DNA of 64,000 bases from positions 200,001-264,000 of the forward strand of contig WPIO01000066.1 in assembly GCA_009760855.2 (NCBI GenBank), given 5' to 3'. Positions within the stretch are counted from its first letter, which is position 1, and each line of letters starts with the position of its first letter. The translations under genes were made by a program, and so were the position numbers. Origin of the DNA: Cristatella mucedo. Its lineage: Eukaryota; Bryozoa; Phylactolaemata; Cristatellidae. The notes beneath the pieces were generated by a model, which saw only the letters and a program-made list of their open reading frames with translations, made no database searches and was not told where the DNA came from. This document shows, in pieces, positions 45,480 to 56,735 of the stretch.

Positions 45480-45965
45480 AAACGCTCAAAATCGGCTCTA
45501 CCAGCATGTCTCCCATTGAATCAGCTCAAAATCTAGATGTCCCGTTCCAAAGTCACCTATCGTTAGACCACCACAGCAGCTCCATTGTCAAGTCAGGTTA
45601 CTTTCAGCTACATAACATTGCTGAAATGTCGGTTTGTTTAGATAAGGATACCGCGTCCAAGTTGGTCCATGCATTTGTGACATTCCGTCTTGACTTCTGA
45701 AACTCGGAGCTTGCTGGTCTACCGGCATGTGCAATCATGCGATTACAGCTTGTGCAAAACTCAGCAGCTAGGTTTGTCTGTCGTGAGCGTCGCAGTTGCA
45801 AACATCACACTACTTCTCGCTGACCTGCATTGGATACCAGTCAAGCAACTGCTCGACTTCAAGGTCCTGTACTTCACTTTTAGCTCAATTTGTTCTTTGG
45901 ATACAGCCTATCTCTCAGATCTGCTGCCCCACCAGGCATTGTACCACCAGCTTCTCGGAATCCTC
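45480..45965 (+). repeat. L2-A RT-thumb fragment
   Basis: Reads SPIESAQNLDVPFQSHLSL, then KSGYFQLHNIAEM and, after frame breaks, the LHW region. It is cut at about 45,965, where an R1-like piece begins. Confidence 0.8.
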
Positions 45966-47509
45966 TTTCGATATTGCCCCGCCCCTACGTTTGTGAGTCG
46001 AGTGCTGCAACTCCTAGACGCAGCAGGGTTGTGAAATAGTGGTGCCCTCTGGCAGTACTTGTCTTCAAAGACAAAATGAATTTGACCCACTTTAGGCAAA
46101 CGTGGCCGGTACCCATAGCGCTTCATACCAGCGATAAGAACTAGCCAATAATAAAATAGCTAAGGCCTACCGCCACGAGAGCAACCATGTTGGAAAGACC
46201 GTTTGGAGCAGTCCCGCATTGGCTTTGGCTCAACTGCTGGGAGCGCCGCCATGGCACTGCAGCACAGTTACTAGAACTAGCCAATAACAAAATAGTTGAA
46301 GGTGACAGCTGGGTGGGCCGCCATGCTAGAGTGAATGTGTGATGAGGTAACACATCGGCATTAGCTCACCTATACATTAAAGTAGTCTATCATTGCAAAT
46401 TTTGATCAGTATCTCAGAAGTAGTTCAGCGTGTTCTTAGCAAACGTTTAGTATTTTTTTATTCGCCATGACCAAACTTTATAAACCCAGGTTCTGAGTTT
46501 ATTCAACGACGATAGCTAGGAATATGCTCACATACGATAAGTCGGCAAAACCATGAGAGTATACGCTTCAGTATTAAATAACTCTCGAAAAAGCTTTATA
46601 GAATACATAGGAATAGACGAGGGCAATACGAGCCTTACTCTAACAAGCCGTGCCGAATCAATCTTTTTTTTAATATGATCATGAAAGCGATGGTCTCGAA
46701 TAATGTTTCACACTCGGTAAACTATGAATCTGCTACGTTCAAGCATATTGTTATCTAGCACGTGATAGACAAAATAACGGCAGCAGAGTATCTGAAATGT
46801 AATGCGAACTATCGAGGTATTCCAATTGAAAAGCGAGGACACCAATTTGGAGCTTACATTTCAAGATTGGTCAGAGTGAAGTCAAATCCCGAGTGACTGG
46901 TGATGCGCAATCAGTAGCCAGCCGCTTACCCATTTTGAGAAGGAAACAGTGCAAGAAGTTAAGATAGTAGGGACGGCAGCAGGAAACTTGCGCTAATCGG
47001 AAGAATCACCCGTAGACAGCTTTAGCGATGCGCGTCAGTAAGCAGCTAAACGTATGTTGTGATTAAAAAACCTTAGAAGTGTGGTCTACTATCACTCTAC
47101 TGTGGACTATATTCCTTGGTTGCCAATTCTCCATAAATTAACTAACTTTACAGCCAATACTCAGTCAGCTGGCTCACCCCGAGAAGGCTCAGTGTTTCAC
47201 CGGATTCCGGGCTACCATGCTAACTCGGAGCTGCATAACTGAGTAACGACTCGCCTCGCACCAAGCAGCTGCCAACGCCGCCGTGAAGCTGAATGGACGA
47301 AGAATATCCTGCCAAGCTCTGGCCGTTTTTGCACGACTATCATTGAGAGCAAACAGAGTGAAACTCGGGAGCTTGTGGAAGACCATGTGCGAACAGGTGG
47401 GCACTCATTTCGTTTGTACCGGAATGTGCTAAATGACCAGAGTTCGATTATTTTCATAAGGCGGTTATAGCGATAGAACAACGGAAACAAAAACCATTCA
47501 AACCACAAA
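45966..47509. other. R1-like remnant, then unrecognised DNA
   Basis: 45,990-46,185 is a partial R1 copy (minus). About 46,430-46,520 contains a diverged match to the reverse of 25,980. 47,190-47,400 is open on the minus strand for 70-100 codons in two frames but shows no motif, so no gene is called. Confidence 0.4.
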
Positions 47510-48190
47510 TATGTGCAAGTTTATTGTTGCAATTATTACTATATGGGGCAATAAATAGAGCTCTCAAATGCCCTAGCATTAATACACGTTCATTGTTAAG
47601 TCAATCCTGAAAAATGTCGACACGAAATGAGTACAGAAGCATTTACTTACCCTGACGTATTCCAGTCTCTTGGTTGCGACACTGGCACCTTGTACTAGGA
47701 AAAATCACAGCGAACGAGCAAACAAATTAGGATGTCACGTATGCATGCGAAGTCACCCCTAGTTGGCCTTCTTTTACGTTATCTACTAGCACCAATGAGA
47801 CCATCATAATTAGCAGTCCCATCAGTGAAGGAACGACTGAAATGATCCTGCACTCAAGGTAAAATTTGAGGCTACTTTGTGAAATCCCAAAAGTGAAAGC
47901 AAATCTTCGTCTGAGACGCATGCATTTTTGCAATCTAGGCACAGCAGCTCACGAGTTGAATAAGCAATTATTGACAAGCTATGGAGAAAGCATTAGTGAA
48001 CTGCATAGAATAAGGTTTAGTTCTCTGAGGAAATTTTCAGAATTCGAAAATATTAAACGTAGTACAATTCCGGTTTCCCTTGTGTTTTAGCGTTGGCACA
48101 ATTTGTTTAGTTTCTGAAATCTTGCTACTATCACTGCCTCAACCCCAGAACTGAAAAGCCATAGTCAAAAAATCTCCTGATGATACGAAC
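47510..48190 (-). repeat. Repeat R2, diverged copy
   Basis: Matches 40,750-41,450 in the same orientation, about 80% by eye, including the short minus-strand peptide MRLRR.FAFTFGIS and the tail-like word agttctctgagg (about 48,018). Confidence 0.6.
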
Positions 48191-48214
48191 AAATTTGGAT
48201 ACGAGCCTACGCAC

Positions 48215-48277
48215 TTCAAACTAACGGCCCCGTGGTCGTTAGTTTGAATATAATTAAAATATATTCAAACTAACGAC
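48215..48277. repeat. Perfect hairpin plus overlapping second inverted repeat
   Basis: 18-bp perfect arms at 48,235-48,252 and 48,260-48,277 enclose a 7-base AT loop. The left arm also pairs with a third segment, 48,215-48,226, making alternative hairpins. It lies at the SINE-1-like end of an R1 copy. Confidence 0.9.
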
Positions 48278-48825
48278 GCCTTCGGAGGGCGATACTTTAG
48301 TGATGCAGCAAGAAGTGGTGATAGTCTTAAATTCTCCCGTGTAGCTGCACAAAAGAGGCTGTTAAAAGTAGCTAGTGCGTTTTACTCATTATTATTAAGG
48401 CAGCTTGGTCAAACGTTTACTATTAACGCGTGCACGTGAGCAGCCAAACAGTCGTTGGAGATTTCAGTAGTCAGCTTTTCGTTCTACCTTACGTCAGTAA
48501 GTCTAGTTCTAAACCGCCCGAACGCAGCAGGGATGTGAAATAGCGATGCCCTCGAGCAGTATTCGTCTTCGAAGAAAGGTAATTTCGTCCGTGTGAAGCA
48601 AGCGTTGCCGATACCCATACTGCTGAATGACAGCAACGAGAACTAGCCAATAACAGAATAGCTGAGGCCGACCACAAAGAGAGCCGTCATGCTGGAAAGA
48701 ATGTGTCGTGCCTGGTTAGTAACACGGACTGAATCGTGAGCTGTCTGGCACGCAAAGTACACACCTGCAAAAGCACTAGCTCACCGTTAAGCAGTGAACG
48801 CTTGTAGCCGTAGAATGTCTTGAGC
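48225..48825 (-). repeat. Repeat R1, diverged copy
   Basis: The reverse of 24,735-25,565 (right part). It keeps cgaagaaaggtaatttcgtc, aagcaagcgttgccg and the SINE-1-like end with tgcacaaaagaggctgtt. Confidence 0.65.
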
Positions 48826-48829
48826 GCCT

Positions 48830-49085
48830 AGCAGCTCACGAGTTGACTAGGCAATTATCGACAAGCTGTGGAGACATCATATCTGAAGTGCAAAGAAGAA
48901 GGCTTTAGTTCTCTGAGGAAACTTTAAATTCTGATAACATCATTCATGTTACTACGGTCTGTTCCCGAGTGTACTTCAGCGTCGGCAGGAACTTTTTAAT
49001 ACCGAAAAATCTTGCCACCATCACTGCATTAACCACAGGGCTTAAAAGCCATAGTTAAAAAGCCAACTGATGATACGGACAAATT
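48830..49085 (-). repeat. Repeat R2, partial copy
   Basis: Matches 41,200-41,455 in the same orientation, about 85-90%: ctagcagctcacgagttga, then gttctctgaggaaactttaa. Confidence 0.6.
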
Positions 49086-49754
49086 TAGATCTGAGCCTAA
49101 GCACGTTTCCAGAAACTATGAGCCAAGTTACGTGGAAACTTCTAGCATTAAAAGATCATAGAAAATTCCAAATCGATGCAAAAACAACCTATATTCTAGT
49201 TATTTAAAAATCATCATAGTCCGACCCCCATATCATTTTACTATAAATGATTGACCTGCAACTTGATTGTATGCATGAAGCGAGTGTTGCTATTAAGGTA
49301 AGAATGATTCTGTTAAGAAATTGCATTGCCTTTTGCTGAGTCTTCCATCGTTGCTAGAGACTTTGAAACAGTTACTTGGTTAGCAACGTGATATCGAACA
49401 ATTGTGGACACTAAAATACCGACTTAGTTTTAATAGCAGGTACCTTCTAGTTTAGACGGCTATACAAGCATTTTTCAATTTCAATACTGCATGCTAATGG
49501 AATTGCATTCCATTGAGTTATTCGTGCGTATTTACGTTGGAAGAGACACATTGCACTCAATATGATGATATTAAGTTATTATAGCACCCATAGAGAACTT
49601 CATATTGTTCTAGGCTCCTAATCTATTAAGCGGAAACTTGGCATCCTAGGGGTTCGAAGCAATATGTAGAGTCACATCATTACCTGCGCTTTAAGCGAAT
49701 TGGTTAATTGAGTTGTGAAAATTACTTGGGTGGCTTTAAGACGCGTAAGCAATA
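49086..49754. repeat. Outer inverted-duplication block c (right)
   Basis: Reverse partner of 24,111-24,735, including gcaggtaccttctag and attaaggtaagaatga-like words. A divergent terminal stem-loop relic (gagaacttcatattgttctaggc, split by mutation) is visible near 49,595. Confidence 0.65.
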
Positions 49755-50095
49755 AGAAAATTGACATCGACGAAAATACTCTTGATACAGTGCCATCAGA
49801 AAACCTAATTTGTTCTAGGCATTTTACATTTGTTTCAAAAAGAAGCACAATTGAATGGGTCGCGTTCGCATGCTCAATAACGAACAGGAAAAGCAACGTT
49901 AGGGGTGACATGCACAGGGTCTGTGTGCGAACATGGTTAGTAGGAGCTTGCACTGTGTCAGCAGTCACAAGTGCGATAAGGATGGATCACAGCGACCCAC
50001 TAAATGCAGTGATAAATAAATGTGCTTAATTAAATTTTAAATCTAGTCAAGTCACATAATGATGCGATGCAAGTAGTGAGTGAGCTCCAGACTTT
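49755..50095 (-). repeat. Old L2 3' end, minus strand
   Basis: Stem-loop, 3' UTR and final codons in reverse. It is the partner of 23,745-24,110 on the other side of the inverted duplication. Confidence 0.7.
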
Positions 50096-50164
50096 TAGGG
50101 AATAAGAAGCAAAGTTATGGTCAACTAGAATTATATAGGAATACATATATCGTTCGATTAGAGC

Positions 50165-50829
50165 TCTGTAGAGAACCTAATCTCTATTCAGGCATGTTGG
50201 GCCAAACCAAAACTCTCCAGACAGTCAAGAAGTAAGCGGACCTGGCTGTAGCTAGGGTTGTCAACGTGAATATTGAAGTCTCCTACAATCAGTAACGGCC
50301 TGTCACACGCAAATATTTTAGCAAGGAACTCTGAAAACTCCTCTATAAATAAACTTAGACATCCAGAAGAAGGCCGGTATATCACAACAGTGAGAGGCAT
50401 TGTCTTTGATTGAGACCTGATAGCAACCGATTCAAACGATTACCCATCTGAGAAACTGCACATTTTATAGCCAAACGATTAGCGAACAACAATTGCAACC
50501 CCGCCACCAACCTCGTCAGAACGCATGGACTGATAGAATGAGAACCCGGGTGGGGTGGTCTCGGAAATACAGGTAATGGAACTAGGCGCCATCCAGGTTT
50601 GGGTAAGCAGAAATGCATCTAGCTTCTCGTGGACCACCTGATCGCTGATAAGTAACCCCTTGATTTTTAGTGAGTGGACATTTAGTAGGCGGAATTTAAG
50701 AGGATGTCCTACAACTGGGCGATGGCGATGAAGTGGCTGGTATTCTTGGCCGTTTGCATGCGTCCCAGCGGATGCTGGCTTTTCGAATTTGAATGGGATC
50801 TTGGCAATGGCCGTCGGACGACGTTTCAC
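50165..50829 (-). mobile_element. L2-group endonuclease (AP-endonuclease-like) fragment
   Basis: The minus strand encodes the N-terminal endonuclease domain of an L2/CR1 ORF2, in two frames. Visible motifs: LLNVHSLKIKG (domain start, usual N-[IV]-R/H-S-L), LDAFLLTQTWM (usual LTETW), DEVGGGVAIVV, and after a frameshift VIYRPS and LLIVGDFNIHVD. The catalytic Glu of TETW is replaced by Gln. The downstream end (minus direction) is at about 50,165; the upstream part begins with a Pro/Lys-rich leader at 50,829. The frame change lies near 50,400-50,480. It is the only N-terminal endonuclease remnant in the window and complements the LSDH-containing C-terminal end at about 59,950. Confidence 0.82.
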
Positions 50830-51014
50830 AAGGTGCTGGGCTACGGCGGGTGGGCTACTACCGCAACAATTACTATTCAGTGCTTTAAATTTACGAGTTG
50901 TAAGTTTGATAGCCGAGCTGTTAATAGGGCGAACACAGGATGTAGGAAGGTTCTCCCTGACCCGCCAGAGAAGGCCTGCCTGTAGTCATCGACTAATTTC
51001 GATATCGCATCTTA

Positions 51015-51120
51015 TGCTAAGCAGGTCCTGTTTTGATAGGGAGCTTTGCTAAGCAGGTCATGAAATTTGCTAAGCAGGTCATGTTTGTTCCTGTTATGCC
51101 AAGCAGGTCCTGTTTTGTTC
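51015..51120 (+). repeat. Short irregular direct repeats (gctaagcaggtc)
   Basis: Four copies of the word ctaagcaggtc or ccaagcaggtc, each followed by ctg/atg and a T-rich stretch, at unequal spacing over about 105 bases. Function unknown. Confidence 0.8.
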
Positions 51121-51659
51121 CCAGTGTATGCTTGTCCGTGCTGTCCGTTTCATTTAAGTAATAATTAATTTGGTAGTATGCCTTTTAACGGGCATAAAGT
51201 GTGCCGATAGTGATTAACTACTTCTAGGGCTCGTTTCATATGTCCTTATAGTATCATACTGTGTCGTCTCGTAAAGCCTTATGCAACTTCCGTAATTTCA
51301 GCTACGGTGTAGTTACCACAATCATGATACATACCTTTGCACTATTAATGTTATTAATACAGTTTGTATTTTATTTGGAGCCCTAAATATCTGGTCACCA
51401 ACAAAGTTATAAGCTCATATCGAAAAACGCCTTAACATTCGCCTTATTCAATCAATTTCCTGCTTCACTCGTAGAATTTATCAAACTTTTCCCAGTGCAT
51501 ATAGGTTTTTTTTTACCCAACTCATGCATTCATTTGGTAGGTGTGAAGTGTACAGTCACAGACAGTAACTAATGTCTCTGTCCCAATCCTGCTAATTCCG
51601 ATAGAAATAGCCCTAAATATCTTCATAGATCAAAACGGACATTGACAGGCACTATTTAT
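51121..51659. other. No feature recognised
   Basis: AT-rich with no long open frame. It lies between an L2 endonuclease remnant and the start of the duplicated gene block. Confidence 0.4.
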
Positions 51660-53060
51660 ATATTCAATCTTTGTCTAAAGATTGAAAAATTTTGAAATTA
51701 TGCAGTAATGTGTGCCTAAATGAGGCTAGATTAAATTGCAACTGCAGACAAACTACTGCTACGTATTATCAGAGGAAGTAGTACAAAGTACTGTTATGTT
51801 GATGGCTTATGTAGCACGCATAGGATTTGATGGGTACTTTGAGAAATAATTATAATGCCTCACTTCGACGAAAACATTTGGAGTTAAAGAGTTTCAGGCT
51901 GGGATTGCTTAGGCTTTGGCATTTCATCAAATTCTGCAATATCATGCTAAATCGGCGACTAATAAATTTTACAGTTATTTCATTTGTAACCGGATCATCT
52001 ATAAAAATCAATAGACATTTCTTGAGATTACTTTAATTTTATTGATGAAGTCAAAAGGAACTCGACGCTTACGTGTTTTCAGTAAGTCGAAGAAAATCTC
52101 AGTTCACGTTTAACACGGCTGCAAAAAGGAATACGCTACACCCTCAAAATGCTCTTGCTAACCTTTTGCCACTGGACCGGACTTTCCTATGGAAGTTATG
52201 GTTTAAAAAACTTGCAGAGGCTGTTCAGGGTACTGAAATATCACGAGAATGTTATTAAAATGCAAGAGCAAAATTACTAAACAGCCTTGTCCCTCCCAGT
52301 ATGCGATGCAGTAGATGGAATATGCTTGTCATGGCCATTACGAAGGACCAGCTGTTGTGATGCCGATTAAGGTCAAAAGAAAAAAGATTACTCATTAAAC
52401 TATTGAATGCTGCAACTTTTAAATTGAATCCTGGTGACCACTAAATATGTTGTGGACTCTCGTGTCGGTGTGCAATCAGTTGTCATTCTTAATCTGAGGT
52501 GTGGTGTCTCTTTCCTTCAGATATATACTTCTACGGAAAAACATCGGCAATGAAGCTTGTCTTGGTTTTAATTCTTTTCGCAATTATTTTGCTGGCAGCA
52601 AATGTTCAGGTAAACAAGTAAAGTTATACGCTAACATGGGCGTGATCAAGTCTGACTGTTCATGCACTGATGGAGCAAATTGTCAACTGCATTTAGCTAC
52701 AAGTCCACTTGTTTTAGACTAATATTTCCATGCTTTTAGGATTCTCTCGCCGAGATTCAGCAGGAAGAACTGAAGGCTAGGATGGCTCAGTTTGAAGGTT
52801 TGTAGCATCTGCAGCATTAGACCATGCTGTCAGAGTTCTTGAAACTGAGTGTGCGAAATACGATAGATGTTTTTTAAAGCTATTCCTACATGAATAATAA
52901 TGGGCTTTCTAGGCATTATTTATTTTAAAATAAGTGGATATAGACGCTATTGACTCTTGTTCCTTGAGAACACTGGATATGTGTCTGTGTGGTTCGTTTA
53001 GGCACTGCTGAGGAGCTAACGAATTTGAACAGTCGAGGTCCGTATGGTAATTTTGGGTAA
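51660..53060 (+). repeat. Outer inverted-duplication block b (right)
   Basis: Reverse partner of 20,280-21,615. It carries the more intact copy of the small secreted-protein gene and about 0.9 kb of its upstream flank. Confidence 0.7.
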
Positions 53061-53190
53061 ATCTGGACTGTCGTGTCTAAGAACTACAAGAAAACTGCTT
53101 TCCCACTTCAATACAAAATGTACTGCAGGCTGTGTCAGACTCCAGATCACTGGAAATGATTCCTTAACAATTGTATGTTCATTCATCTAA
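52550..53190 (+). CDS. Small secreted protein built from very short exons (micro-exon-gene-like)
   Basis: Four candidate coding exons: 52,550-52,609 (60 nt, 20 codons), 52,740-52,797 (58 nt), 53,002-53,046 (45 nt) and 53,129-53,190, ending with TAA. All junctions are GT-AG and phases agree: GTAAAC / cttttag, GTTTGT / gtttag, GTAATT / ctgcag. The product is about 74 residues. Exon 1 codes a textbook signal peptide (MKLVLVL followed by a Leu/Ile/Ala core, ending ANVQ), exon 2 an acidic helix-prone segment (SLAEIQQEELKARMAQFE), exon 3 a polar stretch (TAEELTNLNSR) and exon 4 two cysteines. A 5' UTR exon may end at 52,467, with an acceptor at 52,520. Signal peptide on one exon plus tiny symmetric exons is the layout of flatworm micro-exon genes, which encode secreted variable proteins; that link is inference, and I recognise no specific family. 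Exons 1-2 are supported by a diverged second copy at 20.3-20.8 kb. The last exon is the least certain, since its end could also be a donor (GTATGT at 53,173). Confidence 0.6.
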
Positions 53191-53289
53191 TCCGAATACG
53201 TTGAGAGATGCGTTCGGAACGAACTAGTCACTTGGCATGGCCAAGTTATCCTAGGGAAGTTGTTTCACTTGTATGCTAGGATAGTTGAT

Positions 53290-54515
53290 CACAGGAAATG
53301 AGGTAAATGCAGTTGCTGATAAGTTAAGCACTACCGATTTTAAATCGCACTTTTCTGATCGTGTTCAATCCGTGTTGTTTTGGGGTCAGGTCTCATGCAT
53401 GAGAAGGGTCACCTGCGGAGTCCCTCGAGAGTCTGTACTAGGTCCCTTGCTGTTCTCCATGTATACTCAACCTCTGTGAAAATTGATTAAGGCCCATGGA
53501 ATAGGATATCACTTCTATGCTGACGATACTCAGTTGTATTTGTAATTCAAACCATCGGAATCTGCTGTGGCAACTGAGAAACTGAATGCCTGCCTTGCCA
53601 ATATTCGATCCTGGATGTCGGAAAACTTCCTGCAATTAAATGACGATAAAACCGACCTGCTGCTCATAGGACACCACAAGCGTGTGGCTTGATTAAAAGG
53701 CTTTGCTGCTCTGATAGGTGATGCTATTGTGCGACATTCACCAGGTGCTCGAAATTTAGGTATCGTTTTCGACAGCTGCCTCAATTTTAAAAGCTTCATT
53801 CAGAACACTGCTTCTACAGCTAGCCATCACGCCCGAGCCCTATAAAAGGATAGGAGCTCTCTCCCACAGTTTCTTGTAAGAAATTTAACTACCTCCTTAG
53901 TTCTGTCTTGGCTTGATTATTGTAATTCCCTTTTGTCTGACCTGCCAACGAAAGTTATAAGGCCACTGCAACAGACTATGAAAGAAAGCGACTAGGATTC
54001 TACAGCTGACCCTGAATGTAGCTGCAATGCTAATCTTCAAGTCCCGGAGGTTTCAGCGAGTGTCTCCTTTCCTAAAAGAGCTAGGATAGATGATGGTTGA
54101 GCAACGGATCCAGAGCTAAGTTTTTACCCTGATCCACAAGGCCCGCCACGGCTTGGCTCCTTCGTACCTAGCAAGTTTGCAGCACCAGTTTCAGCCAGTT
54201 CGCGCCTTAGGTCATGTGTGGACAATAAATTAGCTGTTCCACTCCTCAGCTTAAAGGCCGTAGGCGAAAAAGCTTTAGCTCTGCAAGTCCTAGACGGTGG
54301 AATTCGCTTCCACAATTCCTATGCAATGACAACTACTCACTCCCTGCCAACTATGACTCATCCTTGGCCGTCGTCCGGAGCTATTACTTCCACGCTACTC
54401 ACTACCTCAACTGCTCTCCTGACTCTGCTATGCTTCTCAATTTATTTTTATATTGTGAGACGAAGTCTGTTTGCTACCGAATGCATACCAAAAGCCGCGC
54501 TGGATTTGAGCTAGC
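53290..54515 (+). mobile_element. L2-group subfamily D copy, degraded RT
   Basis: Motif B reads GVPRESVLGPLLFSMYTQPL and motif C GYHFYADDTQLYL, separated here by the normal short interval (no extra segment). Then come LNACLANIRSWM and LNDDKTDLLLIG, and the LGIVFDSCLNF-type region. There are several stops and frameshifts. Downstream, 54,100-54,510 follows the L2 C-terminal region. Confidence 0.8.
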
Positions 54516-54554
54516 TATATTAAACTCTCCTGCCTAACAGTCATATAAGTATTT

Positions 54555-54830
54555 ATGACTCTAAGGAGTTACAGATGGAGATCATTACATGATGACCATG
54601 AAGCATCCGATAAACCTCTGACATATGGAGTACCTCAAGGATCAGTGCTTCGTCCATTTCCTTTCACAATTTACACGCCTCTTCTAGTTGATGCGATTGC
54701 AAAGTACAATCTAGCCTTTTACTCCTGTGCAGTTTACACACAATCGCACTTTTGTTTTAATCCTTCCTAGCCCTTCAGCACGTCAAATTTCCAATTCTCT
54801 ATTCTATTGCTGGTCGCATCGATGGCGTCC
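54555..54830 (+). repeat. L2 RT fragment (motif B region)
   Basis: Reads [23 protein letters not shown] then AIAKYNLAFYS, with the catalytic ADD lost. It is the reverse partner of the L2 piece at 17,890-18,125. Confidence 0.75.
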
Positions 54831-55654
54831 GTGCATGGAGTTCCCCTTTATTTCCAGGAATTGCTATTGTAAGACATACACAATACGAGGGATTTGAGTG
54901 TCATTATTATGGCGATACTGCAGCACTACTATGGGGTAGCAGTCGTTCGACCTGATCATGTCATTTCAAGAGTACTATGCCTTCAGTGGCAGCTTTGCTG
55001 TAATTACATACAACGCAACTAACTTTTTTGCAGGAATTCGTCGATCCGAACGTTTCAGGTGACAAATAATAATCGTTTAAATTAATTGAATAGTAGGTTC
55101 TTTTTAGGACAGAAAATAATACCTAATGTCTTTCTTCTCTGTAGATGTCGGGAAACGAGGACAACCACTATTTATTCCGTGGTAAATAATCAGGCATATG
55201 GTTGAATGGACAACTGCATAATTCTCAATTCTCAAGAAGTTCTCACTTAGTGTCAACCAGATATGTTTAGACACCTAAATGTCACAATTAGTGAAACTTA
55301 AAGGAGATTGCAGTGATGCTTTGTGTTCCGAATAAATTCTCATGTGATTAATATTGTTCTACTGAAGCACGGGTTCTGAGATAATGGAAACTTATTTGGA
55401 AATGTTGTACAAAAGGTTACTGTTCATAATTATTTGATGTCAACATCAAAGCCCCTAAATTCACGATCTTTTACCCTGGACTAGGTAGTGCTCTTTTCGA
55501 TTGCATCATCTCCTAAGCGTGGCCACATGGTAGTAGCTAACTTCATAATTGAATTGAAAAAAATACATTGTCTGGCTCATTTCATTTCTAGCTGACTAAG
55601 GCTCCTTTTTTATGAGCCATACATAGTACTGGTATAATGGGCACAAGATAGAAG
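54831..55654. repeat. Outer inverted-duplication block a (right)
   Basis: Reverse partner of about 17,150-17,890. The rest, to 55,654, is AT-rich with no named feature. Confidence 0.55.
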
Positions 55655-56735
55655 GAAGGTATGAACTCACCAGCAAGGTCCTGTGGAGATGCATGAAGTG
55701 CCGAAGTTAAATAGCTAGTATTTAGGCAAGATTCCGTTTGAGCTAGCCAGGACTTCGATGAGCAGTGGTTGAGCAAGGGAACATGGGACGGGAGCAGCTG
55801 CTTCACCCGCTTCTGCAAAGTAGCACCTCTGAAAGGCAGTCGTCGTGATTCAGTTTGTTTTAACTAAGGGGCTGCTGGGTAGCAACCATGAGTGACAAGG
55901 CGGGAATAAAATCCAGATGCTGTAGTGTAACCTTTTAGAATAGACAAAGCCAGCGACGGAAGATTTTTTGAAAGGGACACCTGCTTTGGTTCTCAATAAG
56001 ACTAAAGCTAGAAAAGACAACACTGAAAGGTTCAATGCGTCCATCGGTCGATGGTTGTAAAAATAATAAAAATACACAACTTAAGACAGCACCCTCAGAG
56101 AATACAATCGTTTAATAAACTCTAAAAGTCAATTAATGATATGGACAAGTTTAAGAACTTACATTTAAAGTTAAGCCTACGGTAATAACGTTCTTACAAG
56201 CCTGTGGACTAAGCTAATTAGCTCAACCGAAAGACTACCCGTCACAAGACCCAATTAGTGTGATACGGCATGTGGAACGCCCTCAAGATTGACACACCTA
56301 AGCCATTATGGGCCCAGTGGTTCAAGTAAGAACATTACTCTTCATCCAGCTAAATGCCTGGAGCCAACGCATATCCGTCAGCAAAAGGTATACGTGAGCC
56401 CTATTGTGGTAACCAGGGTTACCAAATTTCCACAAGTACAGTCGGAATTCAGCATTTATTTTTGTCATGGCTGCTCTGAAAATATATCTTTTCGAAGTCA
56501 AAACGCCGTGGACGAGATTCAGCATCAGCACCTTTATAATGATGTCTTATCAATCTGTAGAACTTTGTGTGAAAGAGCTCCATGAAGAATGCATCCTACG
56601 GTTGGCTATATTAATGGTATCATATGTTAGCTATAATGCTTTTAACCACACAATGGGACTGGTGTGCAAGTTCTTGGAAATATTTCCCGGAAACTTCACT
56701 GCGACCCAAAGTCCACCAGAACCCGGGTTACCATG
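55655..56735 (-). repeat. Composite repeat: R3 + L2-like tail + R4 (reverse of 15,785-16,835)
   Basis: R3 (minus) at 55,655-56,062, a tail remnant at 56,065-56,110 (gcaccctcagagaatacaat) and R4 (plus) at 56,110-56,735. The order is exactly reversed relative to the copy at 15.8-16.8 kb. Confidence 0.6.
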
